The position numbers and the translations under genes are program-made. Shown here in pieces: positions 23,606 through 35,836 of a DNA stretch of 64,000 bases. Source of the DNA: Neoarius graeffei (Eukaryota > Chordata > Actinopteri > Siluriformes > Ariidae). The notes beneath the pieces are model-generated. The model was not told where the DNA came from and ran no database searches. It saw only the letters and a program-made list of their open reading frames with translations. The stretch's first letter is position 1. Each line of letters begins with the position of its first letter. The DNA is taken from NCBI RefSeq assembly GCF_027579695.1, contig NC_083575.1:36775154-36839153 (forward strand), in the 5' to 3' direction.

Positions 23606-24387
23606 AAATTTATTGCTTGTTGCAAATTATTTTGTATTCCAGGGACTGTGTTATACCACCAACTTCATTAAAGATCCCTTTTGCCCACTCAGAAGTGCAC
23701 TGAAGCCGTGACCTTCAAGGGCAGATGCAGAAACACATGATAAGTTGATCTTATAGGAGAATTCAGTATAATTAAATACATCATTTGTTGTGGTATGTAC
23801 TATTATGCTGCATTTTGCTTACTGCTCGTGTTTGAGCAGAATCCATGATTTTTTTTTTTGTTTGTTTGACATAAATTAATTTTGACCTCAATGCGGTAAT
23901 ATCCAGCATGCAATAAAGCTATACGTAATTCAAGCACTGGGAGTGACTCGTGTTATCAACCAGTCCAGACTTCTGAGTGAGACACGTGACTCTGACGTCT
24001 TCTGTGATGCCCTTGATGGAAGAAAACACCACAGTCGGAGTGGGACTTTTGTGATATTTGAATGCAAAGAAGAATTTCTTTGAGTAATCCATTCACTCCA
24101 TTGTACTAATTTACATACAGAAGAAAGTGATTGATTATTAACAGCAGCCAGCCAACTATCTCATTTAACTGAATATAACATGACCTAGGAAGCACCCCCC
24201 CTCCCCCTGACCAAATACACACTGAAAAAAGTGAAACAAAGCTGTTGTTCATTTAATGTATTTGTTTTCATTCCAGTGAATAAAAAAAAAAAATAGTTTG
24301 CTCCCATATTCAAAAGTTGTTTAAATGAATTTAAATATTCAGGTTTAACAAAGATTATTTACATTAAGTAATAAAACCAATGTATTT
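23606..24387. other. No gene recognised
   Basis: Unique-looking AT-rich sequence; one C-rich patch at 24196-24207. Confidence 0.5.
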
Positions 24388-24554
24388 GGAGGTGCTGTGG
24401 CTCAGTTGACTAAGGCGCCATACCATAAATCTGGGGACCCGGGTTCGATTCCGACCTGTGATCATTTCCCGATCCCTCCCTGTCTCTCTCTCCAGCTCAT
24501 TTCCTGTCTCTGCACTGTTTTATCCAATAAAGGTGAAAAAAGCCCCCCAAAAAA
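24388..24554 (+). mobile_element. Short tRNA-derived SINE of a second family
   Basis: Head GCTGTGGCTCAGTTGACTAA (A-box) and GGGTTCGATTCC (B-box), then a C/T-rich body and a 3' end CCAATAAAGGTGAAAAAAGC. Flanked by CAATGTATTT on both sides (24378-24387 and 24555-24564), the mark of target-primed insertion. Unrelated in body to the main SINE family here. Confidence 0.88.
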
Positions 24555-24746
24555 CAATGTATTTATTTTAATTTAGGAAAATCTGAAATAATTGCTTTGG
24601 TTCAACCATCAGAAATTGGTTTACATGAAGTTAAATATTTCAGGTCAAATCAAATGAATTATTTATATTGTATAACACTACAATATTAGGTGTGATCGAT
24701 TACCTCAATTTTTTTAATTTGAGCCAATGTTTAATTTTTTTCAGTG

Positions 24747-26366
24747 CAGTTAGGTCCATAAATATTTGGACATTTTTCTAATTTTGGTTCTGTACATTAC
24801 CATAATGAATTTTGAACAAAACAATTCAGATGCAGTTGAAGTTCAGACTTTCAGCTTTAATTCAGTGGGTTGAACAAAATGATTGCATACAAATGTGAGG
24901 AACTAAAGCATTTTTAAACACAATCCCTTCATTTCAGGGGCTCAAAAGTAATTGGACAAATTAAATAATTGTAAATAAAATGTTCATTTCTAATACTTGG
25001 TTGAAAACCCTTTGTTGGCAATGACTGCCTGAAGTCTTGAACTCATGGACATCACCAGACGCTGTGTTTCCTCCTTTTTAATGCTCTGCCAGGCCTTTAC
25101 TGCAGCAGTTTTCAGTTGCTGTTTGTTTGTGGGCCTTTCTGTCTGAAGTTTAGTCTTTAACAAGTGAAATGCATGCTCAATTGGGTTGAGATCAGGTGAC
25201 TGACTTGGCCATTCAAGAATATTCCACTTCTTTGCTTTAATAAACTCCTGGGTTGCTTTGGCTTTATGTTTTGGGTCATTGTCCATCTGTATTATGAAAC
25301 GCTGACCAATCAGTTTGGCTGCATTTGAGCACACAGTATGTCTCTGAATACCTCAGAGTTCATGCGGCTGCTTCTGTCCTGTGTCACATCATCAATAAAC
25401 ACTAGTGACCCAGTGCCACTGGCAGCCATGCATGCCCAAGCCATCACACTGCCTCCGCTGTGTTTTACAGATGATGTGGTAATTATGCTTTGGATCATGA
25501 GCTGTATCACGCCTTTGCCATACTTTTTTCTTTCCATCATTCTGGTAGAGGTTGATCTTGGTTTCATCTGTCCAAAGAATGTTCTTCCAGAACTGTGCTG
25601 GCTTTTTTAGATGTTTTTTAGCAAAGTCCAATCTAGCCTTTTTATTCTTGAGGCTTATGAGTGGCTTGCACCGTGCAATGAACCCTCTGTATTTACTTTC
25701 ATGCAGTCTTCTCTTTATGGTAGATTTGGATATTGATACGCCTACCTCCTGGAGAGTGTTGTTCACTTGGTTGGCTGTTGTGAAGGGGTTTCTCTTCACC
25801 ATGGAAATTATTCTGCGATCATCCACTACTGTTGTCTTCTGTGTGTCCAGGTCTTTTTGGATTGATGAGTTCACCAGTGCTTTCTCAGGATGTAGCAAAC
25901 TGTAGATTTTGCCACTCCTAATATTGTAGCAATTTCTCGGATGTTTTTTTTTCTGTTTTCGCAGCTTAAGGATGGCTTGTTTCACCTGCATGGAGAGCTT
26001 TGACCGCATGTTTTCTTCACAGCAAAATCTTCCAAATGCAAGCACCACACCTCAAATCAACTCCAGGCCTTTTATCTGTTTAATTGTGAATGACATAACG
26101 AAGGAATTGCCCACATCTGCCCATGAAATAGCCTTTGAGTCAATTGTCCAATTACTTTTGGTCCCTTTAAAAACAGGGTGGCACATGTTAAGGAGCTGAA
26201 ACTCCTAAACCCTTCATCCAATATTAATGTGGATACCCTCAAATGAAAGCTGAAAGTCTGGACTTTATGCCCATGTCCATTATATAACTATAACTTGAAT
26301 ATGTTTCAGTAAACAGGTAAAAAAACAAAATTTGTGTCAGTGTCCAAATATATATGGACCTAACTG
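24747..26366 (-). mobile_element. Tc1-like transposon B (complete ends, 1620 bp)
   Basis: Inverted ends CAGTTAGGTCCATAAATATT (24747) and its complement ending 26366. TA follows the right end (26367-26368); the left flank reads TG instead, probably a later substitution. Transposase on the - strand, broken. Confidence 0.9.
24990..26048 (-). pseudogene. Tc1 transposase, at least two frameshifts
   Basis: N-terminal and first catalytic part 25392-26048: helix-turn-helix region (MRSKLSMQVKQAILKLRKQ), SISKSTIKRRLHESKYRG, and [13 protein letters not shown] with the first Asp. Middle piece in another frame 25310-25567 with [17 protein letters not shown]-terminal piece 24990-25334: FIIQMDNDPKHKAKATQEF (second Asp) and WPSQSPDLNPIEHAFHLLK (Glu), ending ANKGFSTKY. 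The breaks lie near 25470 and 25320. Total about 345 codons, the normal family length. Both catalytic blocks are intact in sequence, so decay is mainly by indels. Confidence 0.9.
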
Positions 26367-26422
26367 TATTTCTCCCACCCAAATGTCCACAACTGTTTGC
26401 ATCCACAATCCAAGATAGTGGT

Positions 26423-26733
26423 TGTGGCAGTGGGGGTGTGGCCAAGTGTCAGTTTGTGAATGGAGGGTGGGGTCAGGGAAGATGAGTGGCCAAGTCATTA
26501 CACCTGTTGTCAATTAATGTTGTGTGTGTGTGGGTTTGTTACAGTGATGGTGGAACATAGAAAAGGAAGGAGAGAGCAGAGAGAAGGGAGCTCCCCGGAC
26601 CAGAACACGACTCTGTGCGTGTGTGTCCTAAAAGTGAGCAAGTGAAGCTGAAAAGCCTCAATAAACGTGTGTGTGAGTATCATCTCCTGCCTGCCGTGCT
26701 TCTGTACTCCACCCACATCAGGGAAGTGTTACA
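26423..26733 (+). mobile_element. Solo LTR (311 bp)
   Basis: Begins TGTGGCAG and ends GTGTTACA (TG...CA), and GTGGT flanks both sides (26418-26422 and 26734-26738), the 5-bp duplication expected of an integrase. AATAAA lies at 26660-26665, a likely polyadenylation signal. No internal retroelement sequence is next to it, so the element has been reduced to one LTR by recombination. Strand is inferred from AATAAA. It cannot be assigned to Gypsy or another family from this alone. Confidence 0.6.
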
Positions 26734-26738
26734 GTGGT

Positions 26739-27652
26739 ATTCAATCCAGGAAATCTCACTACAGAGCCCACTGCATGAGCACTGTAAGACACAAGTAGGC
26801 ATGCTTACAATGGCTTGCTCATCAAGGGTCAATTTAAATGAAAAATTTATATATACAAATAAAATTGTATTGAATTGAACTGTATTAATGGCTAAAGTTT
26901 AGATTTTAGCTGGAATGACCTTTTAACACTTCAGTAAAAGTCAGACATCAGTCGTGTTACTAATGCTCCAGTCAAATGTGTAAATCCATGTAGCATGCAG
27001 CTGAATATAAAAGAGCTGATGTGCTGGTTCACAAAGCATATGATGCTATGTATCCCTGACGTATGGCACAGCTACGCCAAGCCCTTCATTTGGTAATTCC
27101 CATAACTGCAGGCAAAGTGGTTGTAGAACACACTCAAATCATTTGCATGGGTTTACCAAGAGTGCAGCTTGATCGTGTAGCCCAACACTACTATAGACTA
27201 AATAAACTAAATGCTGGAAATCTCCAGCTCTGATGAAACGAACCTGAACGGGACTCGTTAAACTCAGTACATGGTGGTGGCCAATACCAATTCGTTTACT
27301 TTAGTGAGTCATTCATAAATGAAACTTGGCCAGCACACTATTCCTGCCAAGGTAGGTTCAGAAACAGCAACAGCAGTTGGATGGAGTTATGACAGACACA
27401 GCACGAATCTTGTTGCTGCCACCATGCGAGCCCAGAACAATAAAAAAAGATTTGTGTGAGATCAGAGTGTGACAACAGAAGTACAGTACCATTCTGTCAG
27501 TATCAGCATGGAGTCATTCTTATCCTCAATCGTGAGTTGAGTTATTCTCAGTTTCAGTAAAGCGTAGTATCTACACTATTTATGAGTGCTGTCTGTCATT
27601 GTCTGGTGAGATGCTCCATTAGGACATTTTAGTAATTATTGCGATCACTCGG
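26739..27652. other. No gene recognised
   Basis: Unique-looking; no ORF with a domain and no repeat with a partner in this window. Confidence 0.5.
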
Positions 27653-27783
27653 TCCTGTGATGACCTGGCGACTTGTCCAGGATGTACCCCGCCTTTCGCC
27701 CGTAGTCAGCTGGGATAGGCTCCAGCTTGCCTGCGACCCTGTAGAACAGGACAAAGCGGCTAGAGATAATGAGATGAGATGAG
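27653..27783 (+). mobile_element. 5'-truncated SINE (GATGA tail)
   Basis: Only the last ~130 bp (TGTGATGACCTGGCGACTTG onward) is present. ATTGC(G/A)ATCACT flanks it on both sides, so it was 5'-truncated at insertion rather than later deleted. Confidence 0.92.
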
Positions 27784-27879
27784 ATTGCAATCACTTTGCT
27801 ATATGGCATCTATTCAGTTATCGAATCATGGTTATTTACATAACCTTCTGATTTAAGTATATAAAAGACTTCTGAAAAG

Positions 27880-28190
27880 GGTGGCACGGTGGTGTAATGG
27901 TTAGCACTGTTGCATGTTCTCCCCGTGTTTATGTGGGTTTCCTCCAGGTGCTCCGGTTTCCCCCACAGTCCAAAGACATGCAGGTTAGGCTAATTGGTGG
28001 CTCCAAATTGACTGTAGGTGTGAATGTGAGTGTGAATGGTTGTTTATCTCTATGTGTCAGCCCTAATATGACCTGGCAACTTGTCCAGGGTGTACTCCGC
28101 TCTGCCCATAATCAGCTGGGATAGGCTCCAGCTTGCCCGTGACCCTGCACAAGATAAGCGGCTACAGATAATGGATGGATGGATGGAAGG
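27880..28190 (+). mobile_element. SINE (ATGG tail) with an internal head deletion
   Basis: Target duplication AAGACTTCTGAAAAG (27865-27879 and 28191-28205). The B-box region is missing: GTTAGCACTGTTGC joins directly to ATGTTCTCC, so this copy has no complete internal promoter. Confidence 0.94.
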
Positions 28191-28205
28191 AAGACTTCTG
28201 AAAAG

Positions 28206-29087
28206 ACAGCAGGCTGTTGTATGATATTTAAGTCACAAGCTGACTATTGAAGTCACTTCCAAAACACACACGTTTTTGAAAAAAAAAGATACAGAAAAAA
28301 GTTATGACTAGAATATGGTATATACAGTATGTGCCTCAGCATTTGGCCATTTTGTAGGGCTGTTCATGCTTGTGCATGTGTGTATAATGTATTAAATGAA
28401 AATACATAGTTTTGTACATTTGCACTCTGTGAACACCTTCGGGCATTATTGTTGGGCAACTCGCTTCATTCCTGAGCCCAGCAGGAGACACTGTATTCAT
28501 CTGAGGCATGTAATTTCAACCCTTGGGCATTAAATGGAGCTAATACTAAGTATGTAATCGCCAACCCTGCTGATCATCTTACTCTCATCCTGCTTTCCTC
28601 CTTTCACTTCCCGTATCCTAATCTTCCCCTTTATGCCAGCTGTGCCACATCCATCTCTGTCCCTATGCATTCAACAGAGGTTGGTTTCTGTCAGATTATT
28701 GCTTAGATTTGGACCATGACTGTTTATTTATTTATTTATTTTTGTCTCTGCTACACAGATATTATTAAATGCAGTTTTGCAAGTGCAAACCATAGCATAA
28801 TTGAATTGATTGTGGTTTAATGTATGTGAAATTACAGAAAAGGGAAAGAATTTGAAGAACTTGGATTGTAGTTCTGAGTGACTTCTGCTTTGTGTTAGAG
28901 GTCCAGACACTCTTTCTGAAGAGTCAGGAGTGGAATGTAGGACTCATGAAGAATTGAAAGGACACAAGATGTAAAACTTCATCACGGAGATGGAAAGGGA
29001 GCTAGTTATTGCGTCATTCTACATTTCCCTGAAAAAATCTTACTGTTTCCTATGTCAGGATTAATCATTGAGTTGATACGTGTTATA
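28206..29087. other. No gene recognised
   Basis: 28400-28640 is less AT-rich and looks unique; no coding frame. A (TTTA)n run lies at 28723-28741. Confidence 0.5.
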
Positions 29088-29777
29088 CACTCACTGGTCA
29101 CTTTAATAGGAACTTGTTCTTGATTCTAAGATTCCTGTTCTTGGCTGGCAGGAGTGGAATCCAATGTGGTCTTCTGCTGTTGCATGCTGAGATGCTTTTC
29201 TGCTCACCACGGTTGTAAAGTATGATTATATGAGTTACTATATCCTTCCTGGCAGCTCGAACCAATCTAGCCTGAGTTTCCCAAAAGCATCGCAGCACAA
29301 AGATCATCGTTAAATGGTAGAGTGAGCAGCACAATGAGCACTCTCTCTCCTAGTTAAGACGCTCTTTGCATGAAGAGGCTTTTGGGAAACCCACCCCTGG
29401 CTATTTTCCTCTGACCTCTCTTGTCAACAAGGTGTTTCCACCCACAGAACTGTCGCTCAATCAATGTTTTTTTGTTTTTCGCACCATTTGGTGTCAACTC
29501 TACAGACTGTTGTGTGTGAAAAGCCCAGGAGATCAGCAGTTTCTGAAATACTCAAACCAGTCCATCTGGCTCAAACCAACACCCATGGCACAGTAAAAGT
29601 CACACTTTGAGATCACAATTTTTTCCTGTTCTGATGTTTGAAGTGAGCATTAACTGAAGCTCTTGATTTGTGTCTGCATGATTTTATGCATTGTGCTGCT
29701 CACAAGGGACTGGCTGACTAAATAACTGCATAATACAACAGGTGTATGGGTGTACCTAATAAAGTGGCTGGTGAGTG
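29088..29777. mobile_element. Internally deleted Tc1/mariner-type element with a nested MITE
   Basis: Ends CACTCACTGGTCACTTTA and TAAAGTGGCTGGTGAGTG are inverted repeats, and TA flanks both sides (29086-29087, 29778-29779). Inside, TTTCTGAAATACTCAAACCA and GACCTCTCTTGTCAACAAGG are recognisable from the widespread fish element with this TIR, so most of the transposase frame has been deleted. A second small element interrupts it at about 29274-29393. Confidence 0.85.
29274..29393. mobile_element. Nested MITE with GTTTCCCAAAAGC ends
   Basis: TGAGTTTCCCAAAAGCATCG at the left faces AGGCTTTTGGGAAACCCA at the right. The host sequence CTAGC/CTGGC is seen on both sides. About 120 bp, no coding content. 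Confidence 0.75.
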
Positions 29778-29779
29778 TA

Positions 29780-31966
29780 TACGTCTGCGCAGCAGATCAT
29801 ACAGAGATCTTTAAAGGTGTAGACGTTAGCTAAGGTGAGCTGTTTTGAAATGCCAAATTCAAACAAATGCAGCCTCTTGCATCAGTGTTACGTGCAAAAC
29901 ACACACCTAGGCCAAGTCTGATTACATTCTAATTTAAAAGAAGGAGCTTTTTGAATTGATAAGCAACCCAACTAACAGGCAAAGTCCTTTTTCTTCTACC
30001 CTCATTTATAAAGCATAGGGCAGCCACAGAGACCAGAGAGTTTTGAGGACATATTTTATGGACAGCCACCAGGATGTGAGGAGAACAGTGTTCAGAAAGT
30101 GTAACTGTTATAGTATGTGCACTATAGTGGCTCGGTCAAGCTAACAGGCTGATTATATTGCATATGCCAAATCCACTTCATAGTCGTACATATTTCCATT
30201 GTAATGTGACAGGCAGTGATATGGCACTAATTATGTGTGATAATGGCCGTCTGCGCATCCAGGCTCCTACAGTCTGTGGCGCCTCTGCCTATTGCCGCTG
30301 AGGTTTCACAGCAGGTTACCATCATCATATGTTCTCAGAGAGAGAGAAAGGAAGAGGGAAGGACATGGCTGAACATGGCTGAATAGTGGAATTGGGGATT
30401 GAAGCAGGAATTTTGTCATGCTAGGTTCCTTGACAGCTCACACTGTGGTGGCTTAGCCTGATCAGGGCAGCACATTGTGGCCAGATGTGCAACAGATGAA
30501 CACTGGAGTCAGACTCCAGCAAACGACAGGGGTCAAATCTGGCTGAACTTAACCCTGATGCTGCAGTCAATCACACAGTGGGACTTGGCCAACCTCAGGA
30601 TGACAAGTGAAACCCCATGAACATGCAATAAGTACATTGTAATCAAGGGTATAATTTCATAAAACGATCATAAAGCTGTTTTGGAGAAGGACCAGTGACT
30701 GCTTCCTGTTCTGGAATGCATGTGTGTTTAAGCCCATTTGAATGAAAAGCTTTGTCATGGTCATGATTAGGGAGATGACTTCATAGGAGAAGAGAAAGGA
30801 AATGCCTCTCTTTAGTTTCATATCTACAAGAAGAATCTAGGAGCCAGGGATAGAGTAGTATGGGGGATACTTTTGCACCTGTGTGTGTAATGGTGGTGCA
30901 GTGGGCAGTGACGGGGTTGACCTTACACCCATAGAATGAACTTCATTATATCGGCTCTGAATAGTCAGACGAGGACTAACAAAACATGCTCTTCTGTCAC
31001 ACATAAGCAGATCTCTTGAGAGTAACGAGTGCACCTTTCTTTCCCTCTTTAAGCTTCCGTATCGGTCTCCAGCTGTGCACCTTTCCTAACTTGTTCTTAT
31101 CCAACGCCTTCACCTCTGGACACCTGTGTGATGACAAAAATGTCTCAAGAATGTTTTTCTTTTCTCTGTACCATATATTAACAGCCACTGAGCCAGACCT
31201 TTGCTAATGTTTATACGATATATTTAATGAAAGGCTTCTTCGTGCCTTGTTCTCCAACAGTTCTCTCTGTCTTTCTCTTTCTTGTGTGTGTGTTTGTGCT
31301 GAGAGGCTCCATTGTAAACTCTTGCTCTCTGGGTGTCCACTCTGACACTCCACACTCTGAGGATCAAGTTCCCTGCCCGGCTGGACTCTGCTTTCCAGTC
31401 CCTCACTCCTGAAACGTCTGAGCACTGTGGCGTAGCGGACACAGATCAGTGACCCTACCATATGACAGGAAAAAGCACCAGCCTGGCGGTCTCTCAACAA
31501 CCAGGACAGATGGCAAATTTAATGTCCATACCATGCTGTAGGCCACAGGGGAATTATAAAGTTACAATGAGTGCAGATGTTTCAGCTGCTGAACATTTAG
31601 GGTCATGAATAGTTTTTGACTAATTATTAAAAGTAAATTTGCATTTTGAATTATTTTTATGGAAATCTTATATCTTCGTATATTATAGGTCTATATTTTT
31701 TATTATTATACATACAGGACACTTTTTTGATAGAATAGAAACGTGTTCTGTTCCCTTCTAGCGGGTTTCATTCATTTGGTTTGATAGCATGCAATATTGT
31801 TAGCATATCACTTATCCTACGTGTATTACGTTACTCTACCCAATGGAGAATGAGCATTGAATATGGTTTACGATACTGGTTGTCAAGACAACATGACGTC
31901 ACACATCGGAGCTGATGCAAATATTTAGTGAGAAAGTTTTCTGCTGCGCATGTACAGAAGCATTAC
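29780..31966. other. No gene recognised
   Basis: No transposon and no coding exon recognised. 30230-30310 (GATAATGGCCGTCTGCGCAT...) is GC-richer than its surroundings and could be conserved non-coding, but nothing here proves it. Opposite-strand ORFs at 31016-31500 overlap one another and show no domain. Confidence 0.45.
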
Positions 31967-33588
31967 CAGAGGTGGAAAAAGTACCCAACTTCATTACTTA
32001 AGTCAAAGTACAGATCCCACTGGTCAAATGTTACTTCGATACAAGTGAAAGTTGTCCAGTCAAATTTTTACTTAAGTTAAAGTACTTAAGTACTTGCTTT
32101 TAAAAATACTTAAGTATTAAAAGTACATTTTCTGTCAACACATTGTTGTATTATTGCCACAACGCTTACAAAACCTAATGACTCTGAAGCAAACGACTGG
32201 TTTATTTTGTGAATTCACAAAATGAATCCATGCTGGGGGCGGCACGGTGGTGTAGTGGTTAGCACTGTCGCCTCACAGTAAGAAGGTCCGGGTTCGAGCC
32301 CCGTGGCCGGCGAGGGCCTTTCTGTGTGGAGTTTGCATGTTCTCCCCGTGTCCGCGTGGGTTTCCTCCGGGTGCTCCGGTTTCCCCCACAGTCCAAAGAC
32401 ATGCAGGTTAGGTTAACTGGTGACTCTAAATTGACCGTAGGTGTGAATGTGAGTGTGAATGGTTGTCTGTGTCTATGTGTCGGCCCTGTGATGACCTGGT
32501 GACTTGTCCAGGGTGTACCCCGCCTTTCGCCCGTAGTCAGCTGGGATAGGCTCCAGCTTGCCTGCGACCCTGTAGAAGGATAAAGCGGCTAGAGATAATG
32601 AGATGAGATGAATCCATGCTGTGCATCATGGTGGTTTAATGTTAAGTTAGCTAGTCAGTGAAACTCCACCTGACATGCTAGCAAACTCATTTCAAACTCA
32701 AAATCATATTGGGTAGCTAACGCTACTAGAAAAGAAAGATTTCTACAGTGTTTATTTGGCAAGATTATGCTAAAATATTTTTCTGAAAGGATTTCAGATA
32801 AGTTAACGTTATTAATGTTAGATTAACTCCATTTTTACATGCTAACTAACAGTATCCACGTTAACTAGCGATGTGTTAATGTTAGCTGTGGACAAGGCGA
32901 TGGCAACTTGGCAGGCAAATCCATAGAAAGTCATTTGACTAACCAGACTGCATAGCTATTGCAACGTTATTGCTAACTAAAAGCACAGACAACTTCATTG
33001 CAAGCTTTCTCTTGGAATAAAACATTTACATACCCTTCCACAGGTTGGATGGAGAGTTTTTGTAAACCTTGATGTGGTTCATTTTAGGTAAACAAAACAA
33101 ACATTTAAAACGAACCAATCTTTAATCCTTTCAGAAAACTGAAACATGGGTTCTAGCTATAGCCATGGGTGTGTGCATTCCCCAGAAGAACCGCCTCCTT
33201 CCATTCTGCCATCAAATAATTATTATTTGAACCATGTTCAAATAATGCTGCTGAGAAATCACTGAACTTGATTTTATACAGTCTATGGACGTGACGTGAC
33301 CCTAGTGATTACGGATAGGCTGTCTCAGTGTCACCTGCGAAAAAATCAATCGCGTTTTAGAAAAGAAAAGAAAAAACATCCACTTTCAAAGCTGCTTCAT
33401 AGTAACGAGTAATGAGGACCTTGATAAAATTGTAGTGGAGTAAAAAGTACAATATTTGTCTTTCAAATGCAATGAAGTTAAAGTCACAAGTTTCCCAAAA
33501 AAATAATACTCAAGTAAAGTACAGATACTCAAAAAGTGTACTTAAGTACAGTACTCAAGTAAATATACTTCATTACTGTCCACCTCTG
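31967..33588 (-). mobile_element. hAT-like relic, copy 1, interrupted by a SINE
   Basis: Ends CAGAGGTGGAAAAAGTACCC and its partner CAGTAATGAAGTATATTTAC (reading inward from GTCCACCTCTG at 33588). The whole length is matched in reverse by 60334-61460, including the segment with the BED-finger exon (here decayed and on the - strand, about 33030-33220). A SINE sits at 32236-32607. No 8-bp target duplication was found here. The large number of AAGTACTTAAGTA steps near the ends is typical of this repeat. Confidence 0.75.
32236..32607 (+). mobile_element. tRNA-derived SINE (GATGA tail)
   Basis: Near-consensus copy inserted in the hAT relic. Target duplication ATGAATCCATGCTG (32222-32235 and 32608-32621). 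Confidence 0.97.
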
Positions 33589-33834
33589 AGAATTTCTTTG
33601 TTTGTCGGGAAAGAGAAAGACGCGTTGAACACCCAAAAGGCTACCAAAACTTCATTAGATATTCTTCACGCATATTTACAAGAGAAAAACATACCAACGG
33701 ACATCGAAAAACTGGAAAAGAGACAAGTCGGAAACATACCGTAATACTTCCGCACTAGCGAGCGACTGTGACAATTTGTAAACAAAAATGGCCACTAGGT
33801 TTGCTTAGTTAAAAACAGAAGATTTAGAGAGAAG
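33589..33834. other. Spacer; short ORF end, no family
   Basis: Contains the end of a 90-codon + strand frame (33472-33744, KATKTSLDILHAYLQ...) that starts inside the hAT relic. No recognised domain. Confidence 0.4.
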
Positions 33835-34105
33835 TTTGGCTGCCAGCTCACTCCATTGTGTGTAGTTGTCAATGTTGATTTTAAAAGTAATTAAGTAAAT
33901 TACATCGGGAAATGAATACTTAAGTATGAGTAAAAAAATACTGTGTTGAGCGTGTGTGGAAGAAGAGTCTGGAGACAGAAATGTTAGTTTCTTGGTCATT
34001 AGACTGTGCTACTTGCTCTCAATAGCCCTGATTTATTAGCATGCACTAACACTACTGATGAACACTACAGTGGCTGGAAGGTTACTTCACTGCAGCGCAA
34101 ACAGC
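33835..34105 (-). repeat. Dispersed repeat, copy 2
   Basis: Reverse match of 15295-15575; similarity includes GCAGTGAAGTAACCTTCCAG at one end and AATTTACTTAATTACTTTTA at the other. Confidence 0.75.
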
Positions 34106-34175
34106 GCAAACTCGTGGGTAAGCTAACGTTGGTCTTTGAAAATGCTGATATGCTGATATGAAGAGAGTGTGTATG

Positions 34176-34178
<3 letters not shown>

Positions 34179-34208
<30 letters not shown>

Positions 34209-34231
34209 TATTATTATTATTATTATTATTA
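34179..34231. repeat. (AAT)n/(ATT)n self-complementary microsatellite
   Basis: About nine AAT units followed by about eight ATT units, so the array can pair with itself. Confidence 0.95.
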
Positions 34232-34389
34232 TATTGACCGGCTTTTTTCATGGTATATCAGATATATTCCCTTCAGCTAGCATGATATTGAATTTGTCTT
34301 CGACTCATTCAATCTCATGCTAGCTGAATGGAATATATCTGATAAACCACTCAAATCCAGCCAATATTACTTTAGTAGTTCCTGATATA

Positions 34390-34825
34390 CACCGATCAGC
34401 CATAACATCATGACCACTAACAGGTGAAGTGAATAACAGTAATTATCTCATTACAATGGCATCTGCCAAGGGGTGGGATATATTAGGCAGTAAGAGAACA
34501 GTCAGTTCTTGAAGTTGATGTGTTGGAAGCAGGAAAAATGGGCAAGCGTAAGGATCTGAGCGACTTTGACAAGGGCCAAATTATGATTGCTAGATGACTG
34601 GGTCTGAGCATCTCCAAAATGGCACATCTTGTGGGGTGTTTCCAGTATGCAGCGGTTAGTACCTACCAAAAGTGGTCCAAGGAAGGACAACTGGTGAACC
34701 GGCGACAGGGTCATAGGTGTCAAAGGCTCATTGATTCGCATGGGGCACAAAGGCAAACCCATATGATCCAATCCCACAGAAGAGCTACTGTAGCACAAAC
34801 TGCTGAAAAAGTTCATGCTGGCTAA
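34390..34825 (+). mobile_element. Tc1-like 5' fragment (ACCGATCAGCCATAAC end)
   Basis: Left end ACCGATCAGCCATAACATCA preceded by TA. It stops at about 34825, where an unrelated Tc1 3' end begins. The only coding content is the DNA-binding half of the transposase. Confidence 0.82.
34538..34825 (+). pseudogene. Tc1 transposase N-terminal half, one stop
   Basis: Starts MGKRKDLSDFDKGQIMIAR, then a stop (TGA, 34595-34597, likely CGA originally), then LGLSISKMAHLVGC...VSTYQKWSKEGQLVNRRQGH, the paired-type helix-turn-helix with its basic linker. The catalytic half is absent; the frame ends at 34825 where the other element begins. Family length is about 340 aa, so roughly 95 residues remain. Confidence 0.8.
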
Positions 34826-35090
34826 AACAGAAAAGTGTCACACCTGTTAATTGAAAAGCATTCCAGGTGACTACCTCATGAAGCTGGTTACAATAATGCC
34901 AGTAGTGTGCAAAGCGTCATCAAGGCAAATGGTGGCTACTTTGAAGAATCTAAAATATGAAATCTATATATTCCATGTGTTATTTCATAGTTGTGATGTC
35001 TTCAGTGTTGTTCTACAATGAAGAAAACAGTCCAAATACAGAAAAACCTATGAATGAGTAGGCGTGTCCAAACTTTTGACTGGTCCTGTA
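34826..35090. mobile_element. 3' end of a second, different Tc1 element
   Basis: Runs from CACACCTGTTAATTGAAAAG to a clear Tc1 end GTGTCCAAACTTTTGACTGG at 35089, followed by TA. This end belongs to a different Tc1 family from the left fragment. Confidence 0.82.
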
Positions 35091-35412
35091 TATTTACAGC
35101 TCAACAATATATGTACTTTAAAGTGCATATTCTGGACCAATTTTGTTTTTTGTTTTTTTTTATATGAAAGTATGTCCCTTTACACACTCATCCAGAAGGG
35201 CAATTTTGCACAAGGCCATCTGTCTACAGCAGAAAAAAATAAAATAACAAAACACGTCTGGAAAAATCCCAAGGCAGTCTGGAGCCAGAATCGTGACATT
35301 ATCTGTGAAAGTGCCAGCAGGCTGAGAGAGCTTTGCACGGTTTCAGTGCACAGCCTGTGTAGACCAAGCGCTCCCATTTCTCTCTCACTGTCCGGTCTTT
35401 TGGGAAACAACC

Positions 35413-35767
35413 AGTGCGTTTACATGCACATAGAGAAAATCGAATTTCTGCCATAGCGCGACTGAAATCGAAGTTCTAAATGCCATGGAAACACCTTAGC
35501 TCGGCTGAAATCGAACCGAACTGGATTTCTCGTAATCGAGCTACGCGACCTAGATTATGCGATTATAGCCGAGCTACTTAATGCATGTAAACCCTATCGA
35601 GCTACGTAGTCGAGCTACTTACTTCAGCACTGCCCCTTCCGGAAGTGATGAGTGACGAGACCACAAGCGGGAAACACAACAGCCTTGGTCGGCATGACAA
35701 CAGTAGTAGAAACGTGCACTTCTGGAGCAATGAGGAGATAGAGTTCATGCTCATTCAGCTTAAGGAG

Positions 35768-35836
<69 letters not shown>

